Of a stretch of 64,000 nt of DNA, positions 39,415-52,260 are shown one piece after another (the first letter of the stretch is position 1; each line of letters starts with the position of its first letter). The translations under genes and the position numbers were made by a program. The notes under the pieces were generated by a model that did not search any database, was not told the DNA's origin, and worked only from the letters and a program-made list of their open reading frames with translations. Source of the DNA: Paragordius varius (Eukaryota > Nematomorpha); contig OZ176059.1 of the NCBI GenBank assembly GCA_964247055.1, positions 2,170,001-2,234,000 of the forward strand. Direction: 5' to 3'.

Positions 39415-42400
39415 GGTTTATAAAAACTTAAAAGTCTAATATTTTTTTGGTAAAAATTAAATTGTGGTAAATCTTAATTTGGGTTGCAGTAATGAAGGGC
39501 ATAAATGTATTGAATAATCGAATTATTTTTAAATATATATATATATAATTTGTTTTATGAAAACTCAAAATTTAATATTTTTTTAGTAAAGAATTAAATT
39601 ATGGTTAATAAAATGTTTTTTTGATGATGATTTTTTAAGCGTTTTATTGCGGCTTCATACATTTTTTATTTAAATAAAAATTTAAAATATATATATATAT
39701 ATATTATAGCTGACGACATAAATTTACAAAATCTGCTGTCACATACTGGCGAAGATGGCGCTTTATTCACCGAGGAGTTTTTACGTAAACTCGTGACGAG
39801 CGTTGGCCAATTACGGTCCAGGTATGAGCACATGTGTGAGGAGTCACGTGCTCATCGCAGGAAACAGGCGTTAACACACATTAAATGTTTGGAGAAAGGT
39901 TAATTTTATTGAAATTAAAATTTATTTTTTCTTTAAAATTATTTTTAGATTTGTATCTATTTTATAAGAAGTTTATAAATTTATTTTAAATTCATTTGAT
40001 TTTTTTATGGATCTAAAATAATATTATTATATAATATATATTCCTTTTTTACTTATAAAGCTAAGATTTTAATACCTTTAATATATGTTATATAAATTTT
40101 ACAAACACACACATTTTTAAACAGTAACAAGAATTATTAATGGCAATTTTGGTATTTTATTTGGTTAAAAGGGAAAGTCGTATTTAATTTATATATCAGG
40201 GGCGCTATTCAAAACAAGATTTATATTTTTATTTAAATATTGCATATTAATTAAAATTTTGGAGCGTGGGCAATAATGTATATTATATAGAATATAATAT
40301 AAATAGTTTTTAGAATTTACAGAAAATATATTTAATTATAAATTAACTGGTGAGAAGATCGCCGTAAAATAATAAATTAAAATAAAACTAATATACTAGT
40401 TTAAAAATTGTTTTTTATATATATTTTTACCATGTTTTATTTTCATAGTTCAAAGAAAAAATATCGTTTCTTTAAAGCCTCCGTAAAAATGTGACATATT
40501 TTTCAATACACTGAAAAAATTTTACTTATTTAATAGAACGTTTCTAAATTGAAGTTTTTTTTCGAGAGAGATAAATTATTAAATTTTTTATATTAATTTC
40601 ATATTTTCTATGTTATACCATTTACAATTCAAATTCATCCTCGAACAACTTAATTTCGCCTTGAAAAATTCAAATTCACCCTCGAACAATTCAACACCCT
40701 AAACGGCCCAATATAACTCATTATAAATAAGAAATATAATTTTATCGCATAGTTAATTATTTTTTCAGTATTATATTAGGTTTAAACGTATTTTTTTTAA
40801 TTATATAAAATAATATAGGTAATTTTTAATCTTAAAAAAACAAATTTATTTTTTAGGGTGAATTTGAATTGTTCAAGGGTGAATTTGAATTGTTCAAGGG
40901 TGAATTTGAATTATTCAAGGGTAAATTTGAATTGTTCAAGGGTGAATTTGAATTGTTCAAGGGTGATTTTGAATTGTTCAGGGGCGAATTTGAATTGTAA
41001 ATGGTATAGGGAAATTTGAATTGTTCAAGAGTGAATTTCAACTGTAAATGGTATATATATATATATGATAGAAAGTGAAAATTTATCGCTAAAGGAAAAG
41101 TTAGAAAAAACAAGCGTTCAAAAATTACTATCTGAGAATATTGAACCCAATGATAAAACTACGAATCCCGATTTAAAAGATGGGCCTACGTTAATACCAA
41201 GTGAACCGAATAAAAATCATGAAAATTTTGCAATGGAAAATACGGATGATAAAAATTTACAAGGAATTAAGAAAAAAGGTTATTAATTTATTTTAAATAA
41301 AAATAATTTAAATATTTAAATTTTATTTATTTTGTTTGTCATAAAAAATGATGGTTTTAGATATTTCTATTTTTATTAGTTTAATTATTTAGCTTATACT
41401 TAAAATAATAAAAAATTCGTAATCGATATGATATATATATTAAGGGTAAAAAAACATTAAACTTCTATTATCATGGTTTTAGCCTGATGTATATACCATT
41501 TCCCAGTCTAAATAAACGTTTTCCCAGTCAATCGAAACATTTTCCCAGTCAATCGAAACGTTTTCCCAGTCAATCGAAACGTTTTCCCAGTCAATCGAAA
41601 CGTTTTCCCAGTCAATCGAAACATTTTCCCAGTCAATAGAAACATTTTCCCAGTCGATAAAAACATTTTCCCAATCAATAAAAACGTTTTCCCAGTCAAT
41701 AAAAACGGTTTTATTTTTGATGATAAATATCAAAACAAGACATAAAAATAACTTTTAACCATTATCAGCGTAATATTAGGATATTAATTTTTATAAAATC
41801 ACAATTATTTAATGACAATATTTCCTATATGTTCCAATACACAATCATTAATAATTTATTCTTTAAAAGCTATATTTTATTAACTGGAAGAATATTTTAT
41901 GGTTTTAAGTATTTTTAAGAAAATATTCAATAATTTTTTTATTTTATCGATGGTTCGCATTAATATTCGAGGCTAATTTTTAAAATCTATAGTTACGGAT
42001 AATAAAATTTATAAAAATATACCATTTTTATCTCAAATTAGTCATTTAACACTTCATATTGGGTCTTAAACATAGATTTCACCCTTTTTTTTGTATTTAT
42101 CATTTGGTTCATGGGAGCCCTAAGGCGGCCTTCAGAGTGTGTGGCCCGCGAAAAATTTGGAAATTCAATGCAAAAATTTGCCAACAAGATCTTAGTAAAA
42201 TTCATATTTCTTACGCTATTATTCTAAATGAGTCTATAAAATTGACAACGAATTAATAAATATATTGTGTATGTACTTTACAGTCTTATGTTTAGATCGA
42301 ATAAATTATTTATGAATGTATAAAATGCAAATTCGGAACGCCGTGCTTTTTGAGTTAAAAATGCGGCCCGCAAAGCCATTGTGTTAGAATATCCTTTTCT

Positions 42401-45400
42401 ATAAAATATTTTAAAATGAAAAACATATATAAAACCATGTTTTGTGCAAATTTTTTTCCGACAGTATTTTTTACACAATTCGACATGATTATGATCCAAT
42501 ATGAAGTGTTAAATGACCAATTTGAGATAAAAATGGTATATTTTATAAATTTTATTATCCGTAACTATAGACTTTAAAAGTTAGCCTCGAATATTAATGC
42601 GAACCATCGATAAAATAAAAAAATTATTGAATATTTTCTTAAAAATACTTAAAACCATAAAATATTCTTCCAGTTAATAAAATATAGCTTTTAAAGAATA
42701 AATTATTAATGATTGTGTATTGGAACATATAGGAAATATTGTCATTAAATAATTGTGATTTTATAAAAATTAATATCCTAATATTACGCTGATAATGGTT
42801 AAAAGTTATTTTTATGTCTTGTTTTGATATTTATCATCAAAAATAAAACCGTTTTTATTGACTGGGAAAACGTTTTTATTGATTGGGAAAATGTTTTTAT
42901 CGACTGGGAAAATGTTTCTATTGACTGGGAAAATGTTTCGATTGACTGGGAAAACGTTTCGATTGACTGGGAAAATGTTTCGATTGACTGGGAAAACGTT
43001 TATTTAGAGTGGGAAATGGTATATAAAAATTAAAAGTTTTTGAATTACATAATGATATATGCAATATATCATTATTTTCAAACCAATTATTTTTATTATG
43101 TTAGTCTTAATTAAAAATAAATGATATTTTATTTTTAAACCTATAAATTTTTTTTCACAAATATATTCTTTTTTAGACACTATCAGTAATAATAAACAAT
43201 TCCACTTCCCAACACCCCCTCATACAGGACTGGGTGAAAATACGCCCTCTACCCCTAATTCATCAGAAAATATTGCTATTGCTACTATAAATGACATTAA
43301 TATCCATAATAATTATAAAATTAATGAAAATGTCGAAAATCAACTAAAGCAAAAAGATAAAGAATTTGAACGCATAAACAAATTGTATAAACATAATTTG
43401 GAGGCGAAAACTAACCTAACATTCCGTGTAAATCAATTGTTGAAACATGGTCAGTACGTTTTTTATTAATTATTAATTTATCTTTTTTTAAAAAAGAGTT
43501 TTAAAAACGCGATTTTTTTTGACTGTTTTAAAAGGCAAATTTTTGTATTTAAAAGTTACGTTTTTTATGCGATTTAATCTATTTTTAGTTTATCTAAACC
43601 TCATAGAGGGCAAATTTTTTTTCGTAATCAAATATAATAAAAATTTTTTCGTTTTATGATGTTTAAATGCAAACACATTTCCTCCTTAACTCACCTATTT
43701 TTATAATAAGTTAATGTTTTTAAATATATTTAAAACAATATTCAATTCGTCTATTAAAACAATAAAAAGTTAGCTATCAATTGAAAAAAAATGATTTTAA
43801 ATATAAAATGTTCGCGATTTGCATGTAAACATGTTGCCTTGATTGAAAATAAATAGGTTAATTCTGAATAAAAAGTAAGGTATTGTTTAATAATGTACTT
43901 ATGCTTAAATACCCTATACACTCTCTTTAAAATGATTAAAACTATTTTGGGCAAAAATATTTAATATTTTATAATTATATAAACAGACCCTTTTTTTGTT
44001 TCGAATTAAAAAATTTTTTTTCCGTACTAATATAATAATATATTTTATGTTGTCAATAATATATATATAACCAAAAAACAGGATTAATCTTGCTATTATT
44101 CACATTTTAACTTACGAATATATTTATTCATATTTTAAAAAATTTAATTTAAAAAAATATTATATTCCTTTCTAATCATTGACTTATTATTAATTATTAA
44201 ATCTTGATTGCAAAATACTTGTTTAATCAATTTTATTCTACATAATATAAAATTACTTATTTGAGGGGGAATATTTGTTAAAAAAAAATAATTTTTTTCA
44301 CTTATTTGTCCCCGAAAAAAATTAGAACGAGACTTGGTATCAGAACTTGAAAAGTTACATAGGAAAACATTTCTCCGTACAACAGGGTATAATAATACCC
44401 TACAAACTGCACTAAGGACAAAAAATGAAACAATTATACAGGATTTGGAAAAAGATCGAAATTTTTATCGTGATGAATATATGGTAAAACTTTACACATT
44501 TTTGACATTTTGACATTTTAGAGGAATTGTTTAAATTTTTGGACATAATTTTCTTTTTTTTGGGGGGGGGGGGGTCTAAGGTTGATTAACACTAATTTTA
44601 TATTGTGCAGTAAAATTCAGTTTAAGTTGGATTTATATACGGACAAAGCCTAAAAATATAAAGTCAAAATTTTTTTTTACTAAAAGACAACTATACATCT
44701 TAAATCTTGATTTTTTTTTAAATATAACTCATTGTTTGAAATTGTAAAGTATGAAATAGAGATACATAAAATATGAAATAGAGTTATATATATTACCAAC
44801 ACAATCAATTATATTTTTTACATTTGTAATTATTTAGTTAATATGAGAAATTTTAACGTTTTAAAAGTATGGTTGTCTTTTAAAAAAAAATTTTGTCTTT
44901 AGAAAAAATGTTTTGTCCGTATAAATTTAGTTTTTACTGTAAAAAGTTTTATATCAAGTTAAGTAAACACATTGGACAAAAAGTGTAAAATTAATATTAT
45001 TTTGGTTGGTAAAAAGAAAATTATATATTAGTATCTTACCTTTATAAAAATAAATACAATTGTGGTGATATTTTAATCGTGCATTATGCAATCTCAGATT
45101 TTAGCTAAATTAGCAATATAAAATTTATACATATGGCCGTATATTAACCATATTTTTGATTGATAAAAAAATAATATTTTTTTACATGATATTATTTTGC
45201 ATTAAATACAATATTTTACATTATATATATATATATATATATAAGTATCTCCAAAAATATTTGGAACAATGGTTAAAAACGCCTTTGATGGAAATAGAAA
45301 AATCCCAACCTACTACCTTGGAAAATTTTGCTAGGAATAATAATGAGATTTCTCAAAAAATGTCATTGCATAATGATATTAAGACACCCTCAATATTGAC

Positions 45401-45901
45401 AACAACTGTATGTCACCCTAAAAACTATATTTCAACAAACTTGACTGATAATTTATTTTTATCAGGTTTTTTAAATGACTTTATAAATTATATATAGGTT
45501 TATATATATATATACCATTTACAATTTAAATTTAGCCTCGAACAATTCAAATTCACCCTCAAATAATTTATATGTTTTTTAAGATTAAAAATTACCTATA
45601 TTTTAATATATTTTTGAAAAAAAAAATTTTGTATTAAATAAAATATACTAAAAGAATAATAAACTATGCCATAGATATATTCGATATTAATAATGAGTTA
45701 TATTAGTTCGAAAACACATAATTAATTTTAAAATGAATTTTAATTGTTCAAGGGTTGAACTGTAAATAATAAATATATTTATATATATATATATATATAT
45801 AAATATATGATAAAATTGTTTTTTATGTGAAAGGAAAGCAATTATTATTTTTTAAACACCCCCGTTAAATTTAATTGATTTAATTTTTACATAATTTACG
45901 G

Positions 45902-45945
<44 letters not shown>

Positions 45946-47008
45946 ATTTTTTTTAGGTATTTTTTTTTTAATTATTTATAAACTTATTAATTACTTATAA
46001 ATATGTCTTAAATTTTATTTTTAACATTACAGATATAAAGACGAGCGAACCTAAAATAGTCAATGTACCCAAAATCAAACATAGCACTTATAAGGTAATA
46101 TTATTTTAAATAATTTTAACTTTTATTTGTTTTGACCAATTTTATTAGTTTATTTGATTAATTTGCACAATAGAAAATTTATATTATGGTGACACCCTTA
46201 AAAAACATATTTATTAATAAAAAAAAGATAAATCTAAATACTTTGAAAAATCGCTAAGTTAATAATTATTTCAATTAATTTTCATGCAAAATTTCTATTT
46301 TATTTAATTACCCATATAATCATGATGGTGGTATGGTAATTTTATTTTTAAACCGTTTTTTTTGGAAATTGATAAAAGATAAATACCATAGATTTGAATT
46401 TCCGCTAAATTTTAGCGGTTAAACTACTAATTTTTTTCTATATATCGCTACATAAAATATAATTACGTTAGTTTTTATTATATCTTTTTTTCTAATTAAA
46501 ATTATCTAAAAGTCTAAAATTTTTATTTTTACCGACTACTTTAAAATTCACAATATTTATTGATCAAAACTGTTTAAATTAATTACATTTGTGAAATTCG
46601 ATAATTAGGTATATGCTATATATATCGAAAAAATGTTTTATTTAATTTTTAACTCTATGATAATACAGTAAAACTGAAATTATACTATGGATAAAACGTA
46701 AAAATATAAAGACAAATATTTTTTTCTAAAAGACATGCATACTTTTAAATCATGTTTTTTATATACTCAATTGTAAACTGCAAACTTTGAAATTGATATA
46801 CAAATATATTGGTAACGCAATAATTATATATTTTAAAATTGTACTTGTATAATTCACATGAAAAAATTAAGGTTTAAAAAAGTATGATTGTCTTTTGAAA
46901 AAAATATTTATCTTTATATTTTTACGTTTTTTCCGTATAAATTAAATTTTCACTGTAAATCCTCTTATTACACTGATGTAAATGGCACAAATGACTTCAT
47001 ATTCTTTA

Positions 47009-47048
<40 letters not shown>

Positions 47049-47821
47049 TAAAAAACAATTTCAATTTTTACAGTTTATTATTATATAAAAAATCCATTTT
47101 TACGATTATTATATAAAAAATATCTATTTTTTACAGATTCTTATATAAAAAAACCAATTAAATTTTAAATTATTTTATTAAAAATATCCATTTTTTACAG
47201 ATTCTTATATAAAAAAACCAATTAAATTTTAAATTATTTTATAAAAAATATCCATTTTTTCCTTTTTTTTCTTTTATTCAATAAATAAATTATAAAATTA
47301 GCCTGATGTGAATAGTACAGAAGAGTTTTCAGCTTTAGAACGTCTTATAATGGAGAGGGATGAATACATGTCACGTTGGAAACAGTGTGAACAGGAAAGG
47401 CTTAAAACATTACAATTATATAATGAGGTATATATATTATATATATATACCATTTATAATTCGAATTCACCCTTGAACAATTCAAATTCACCCTTAAACA
47501 ATTTGAATTTACCCTTGAACAATTCAAATTCACCCTTGAACAATTCAAATTTAACCCTCGAATAAATCAAATTTGCCCTTTGAACAATTAAATCTATCCT
47601 CGAACACAATTTAAATTCACCCTAAATTCAGAGGATAATATAACTCAGCTTTAATATGAAATATATTATTATACGACATAGTTTATTATTTTTTCAGCAT
47701 TCCATTAATTTTAAACCAAATTTATATTATTTTTAAAAATATTATAAAATAAAGGTAATTTTTAATCTTAATATGAACACTTAATTTATTTTAGGATGGA
47801 TTTGAGTTTGTTTGAGGGTGA

Positions 47822-47858
<37 letters not shown>

Positions 47859-48214
47859 CCAAATGTTCATTTATAGCGTGAAAGTTATATATATAATTTA
47901 ATTTATTTTGGATCAACGAAAATTTTGAAAACCTGTATTTTACTTTAAAACAATAAAGCCCATTGTCCCCTCCTTCCTATTATAGGATAAACCCTGTAAA
48001 TTTACACATTTCCAAGCTTAAATTAGGCCCTCCTTAGTTTTAAAAATTATAATTGTTTTAAATTATTGAACACAAGACAAGGTTGTACGTATTATATTAA
48101 ATGGTTAATGAGCAAAAAACTAGCTAAATAAATTTTTTTAAATTAAACATTTTTTGTTTTTTTTTAAATCTATTTGTAGTTATGAATGCGGAATAATTTT
48201 TGTAATTATCTAAA

Positions 48215-48255
<41 letters not shown>

Positions 48256-49752
48256 TAACTTATTGTTCTATTTATATAATATGTAATATTTTACTCGTTA
48301 GATGTTTTCAAAAGTTTGCGAAAAACCACCCCAAGATGTAATAAATGGTAAAGATGAAACTTCAAGAGGAGGGAATGTGGAAACGGTAAATTGCTATATT
48401 AAATTTAATATAATATTTGCTTTTTAAATTGTTTTTAACCTTACTATAATTACAGTAAAAATTGAAATTATACGGAAGGACAAAACGTGAAAAAAATATA
48501 TAAAGACAAATATTGCTTTTCTAAACGACCAACCCCCTTACTTTTTTAAACGTTAAAATTTCTTATATTTCTTATATAATTAAAAATGTACAATATAAAA
48601 TTGATTGTGCTACCAAAATACATATATCTTTATTTCATACTTTGCAATTAACAATGAGTTATAATTAATAAAATAATAAGATTTAAAAGTTTTATTATGG
48701 TTATCTTTTAAAGCAAAAAATATTTTTCTTTATATTTTTAGGTTTTGTCCGTATAATTCCAATTTTTACTATAACAACACTAAAAGATATTTGGGTCAAA
48801 CTTTTTTTCCGACTGTATTAATAAAATTAACCATTTTTTACCCTAAAAATAAAATAAGTTATTAAAATAAATGTCAAAACTGATATAGACATTGGAATGT
48901 TAAATATGGTTATTTGCTTTTAAGCCATTCGTTTAATATGTTTTAGTTGATAATAAAAGCTATATGTTTATGCATGAATTTTTGTTCTCGAATTATTTTT
49001 TTTGACATAATTATCCCAACTAATTGAAATTATACTTAGCTTTATAAAATTTTTATTCTATCAATTTCTTTATTGAATAAAGTTATGTTTACTAAAATTT
49101 TAACCCCTAAAAAGTAATTTCTGATTCTCAATATATACTAGCTTTCGTATAAATACAATATACAATAAAAATTGGGATTATACGGACAAAATGTTAAAAT
49201 ATAAAGACAAGTGTTCTTTTTTAAAAGACAACCATGCTTTTTAAATCTTCTATTTTTTAATATAACCCATTGTTTTGAATTGCAAAAAACATAAGAGATG
49301 TATACTAGTAACACAATTAATTTATCTATTTTAAGATTGTAATTAAATGATTTTTATAGGATAAATTGAGGTTTATAAAGGTTTGTATGAAAAAAATATT
49401 TGTCTTTATATTTAACGTTTTGTCCATATAATTTCAATTTTTACTCTAAATATTGGAATTACATTTAATGACAAATGAATTTTAGAAAAAAACAACCATA
49501 TTTTTTTATAAAATTTAAATTGGTAACAGATTTAATTATATATTTTACATATTATAATGGGTTATTTTAAAAACAAGTTTAAAAAATAACTTATACGGAC
49601 AAAACATGAAATTACGACAAAAGTTTTTTTACTTCTAAAAGTCAATCATAAATTTTTTATCTTATATAACTCATTGTGTTTTAAACTCCTTAGTATAAAA
49701 TATAAATGTAAGATAAACCATTAATTATGTGTTTTTCCATTATGTATATATG

Positions 49753-49817
<65 letters not shown>

Positions 49818-52220
49818 TATATGTATATGTATGATTTTTGAAGGATTAATTAAGGTTTAAACAATATGGTTGTCTTTTCAAAAAAAATGTCTTTATAATT
49901 TACGTTTTGTCCGTATAATTTATTTTTACTATATATATATATATATATCATTTTTTACTCTATTTTTATTTTATTTATATTTTTTGTGTTTATAAATAGG
50001 AGGATAAAAAAGATACTAAAACAAGCCAGGATTTGGCTCAACAACAGAAAGAACTGTATGAAAAACAAATTAGAAATTTAATTTACATGTCCGAACTTTT
50101 ATGCAAAGAAAGATCTAATTTATTGGGTTAGTATTTAAAATTAATATAAAATTTAATTATCCAACTAAAAATACCATTTTTTTAAAAAAAATACAATATT
50201 ATCTTTTTTAAACAAGAATATCTTGATTCAGTAAGTTTATGAATATATATACTATTTACAATATAATTTCACCCTTGAACACTTCAAATTCAACCTAAAA
50301 ATAAATTATGTGTTTTCGGGATAATATAACTATCATTCTTATGAAATATATTTTTCAGCATTTAATTAATTTTAAACAGAATTTCATACTCTAAAAATAT
50401 AATAGAATAAAGGTAATTATTAATCTTAAAAAGCACATAAATTATTTTAGGGAATTTTAATTGTTCGAGGGTGAATTTATACTGTTCAAGGGTAAATTTG
50501 AATTGTAAATGGTATATATATATATATATATATATATATTTGATATTATTAACATATAGCTAAACTCGCCTCACATAATCAATATGATGATGTGGATGGG
50601 CCAAGCGTCGCAAAAACTGTCAAGGATCAAAATCAAAAAAAGTTTTCGTTTTTTTTTCAATTTTATTTTATTAAAAAATATATAATTTACATATATATCT
50701 AAAATAAAATAAAATTTGCAACCAATTAGATAAATATATTAATTATTTGACGAAACTTTTTTAATATTTGATTAGAAATAGCCGATTTTACATTTTTTTT
50801 GAAAAAATAAAAAATAATTACTTGCACACTTTATCACTAAAAATAGTTGTTTCTTTTCAACCCAAATTTAGTTTTTTTCAAGATTTGAATATGCATTTTA
50901 TATACAAATTATTTTTCACCTTTTTTACAAAAGCTATTTTTTATCTAATATTAAGAATAATATGATAGTAGATTTCATATTTTAGATTTTATATAATTTT
51001 TTCGCCTAAAAAAAAGTTGAAAATTACAATAACCAATTATTTTTTGTTAATTGCTACACTATTATAGTGATTATCAAACATTATCCCCTCCAGTATTAAA
51101 TTTGGAGACTAAAATGACCAAATTAAAACCAACCAAAGCAGCTGTGATTGAAAATAAAGCCTTGTGTAAAAATTGTCAAGATTTAGTTTTACGGACTCAA
51201 TGTTTAGAAATTGAAAAAATTACGCTACAAAATGCTTTAAATGATAAAGTTTATATTAATATATTATATATACTATAGATTGATTATCAATTTGTGTTAA
51301 ATTTTATTAAGTTATTTAATTCTCTTAAAAGGTTATCTTATAAATGTGATTAAACTTAACTTTTTTTTTTAACACAAACAATTTTATTATAAAAATGTTT
51401 AAATTATGATAATTTTTAATAAGATTTATTATTAATTTCCGTATTTTAAGCTATAATCACATGATAAATTTTGTAACGCATTTGTAAGAAAAAAATATAA
51501 TTTTATTTTTATTCTAAAATTCATTCTTAATATTAAATTTAGAGCCTTTTATTTAAAACAGCATTGTATGCACAGTTTATTAATTTCCAATTTTTTCCAT
51601 ACACTACTGTTGTGTTGTGACTCTACTATAATGTGAAAAGCAACCATTAAAATGCATATTATGTATGAATCTTTTATAAATTTTATATGTCCTGGTTGTT
51701 TAATAACAAATACATAAGCTTTTTTTATATTTATAGAACAATTTATTGCAACTCTTTCACTTTTTTTAAAATAAGTTTTTTTGATGAACTTCTGCCTGAG
51801 GTTTTTCCACATGAATAAAAAAAATAGAGCAATCTTAAAAGACTTATATTTTTTCAAATAAGATATCCATACATTATTCTTAACTTATTGATTTGCAAAA
51901 TTATATGTTAAAAATGGTAACTATTTAATTTATACATTACAATAATCATGGCAAAAAAATAGTTTTTTTATAACGATTGTCTTTAAATTTTAGGTTTTGT
52001 CTTTATAATATTAATTTTTACGGTATGTTTCTCTATTAATACTCTATTATTTGATTATAGGAACGTACTATTGATTCATTACATAACACCTTAAGAAAAA
52101 TGGAAATACAAGTTGAAGCTTTAACTACACGGCTAGAAACTAAAGGTTTTCGATTAAATTAAAATATATCATATTTTCACTTGAAAAAATTTTTTTCCTA
52201 AATAAAATAAATGCATTTAT

Positions 52221-52260
<40 letters not shown>

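Larger units (their letters stand above)
41495..43020. mobile_element. 1.53-kb palindromic element with 21-bp terminal arrays (family F)
   Basis: Starts ACCATTTCCCAGTCTAAATA and ends TATTTAGAGTGGGAAATGGT, flanked by ATAT. The left end has about ten 21-base units (AAACGTTTTCCCAGTCAATCG), the right end about eight inverted ones. Arms continue inward (GAACCATCGATAAAATAAAA and inverse) to a second terminus-like pair at about 42020 and 42545. A frame of repeated NVSIDWE heptads arises from the array and is not a gene. Confidence 0.88.
46095..47301 (+). other. CEP135 intron 12
   Basis: Holds a family A element, a TA run at 47012-47046 and a tandem repeat of about 73 bases at 47075-47265. The rest is unassigned AT-rich sequence. 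Confidence 0.75.

Noticed and set aside
40853-41113. Minus-strand frame of repeated NNSNSPL (also 47308-47565 plus strand)
   Set aside because: Translation of the family B 21-base array; not a coding repeat. In 47308-47565 the first part is exon e13 and the rest is intron.
41479-41733. Minus-strand frame of repeated NVSIDWE heptads (and its plus-strand twin at 42824-43033)
   Set aside because: The 21-base array has no stop in this frame, so a heptad frame arises automatically. It occurs in both arms of a palindromic element and has no other protein features.
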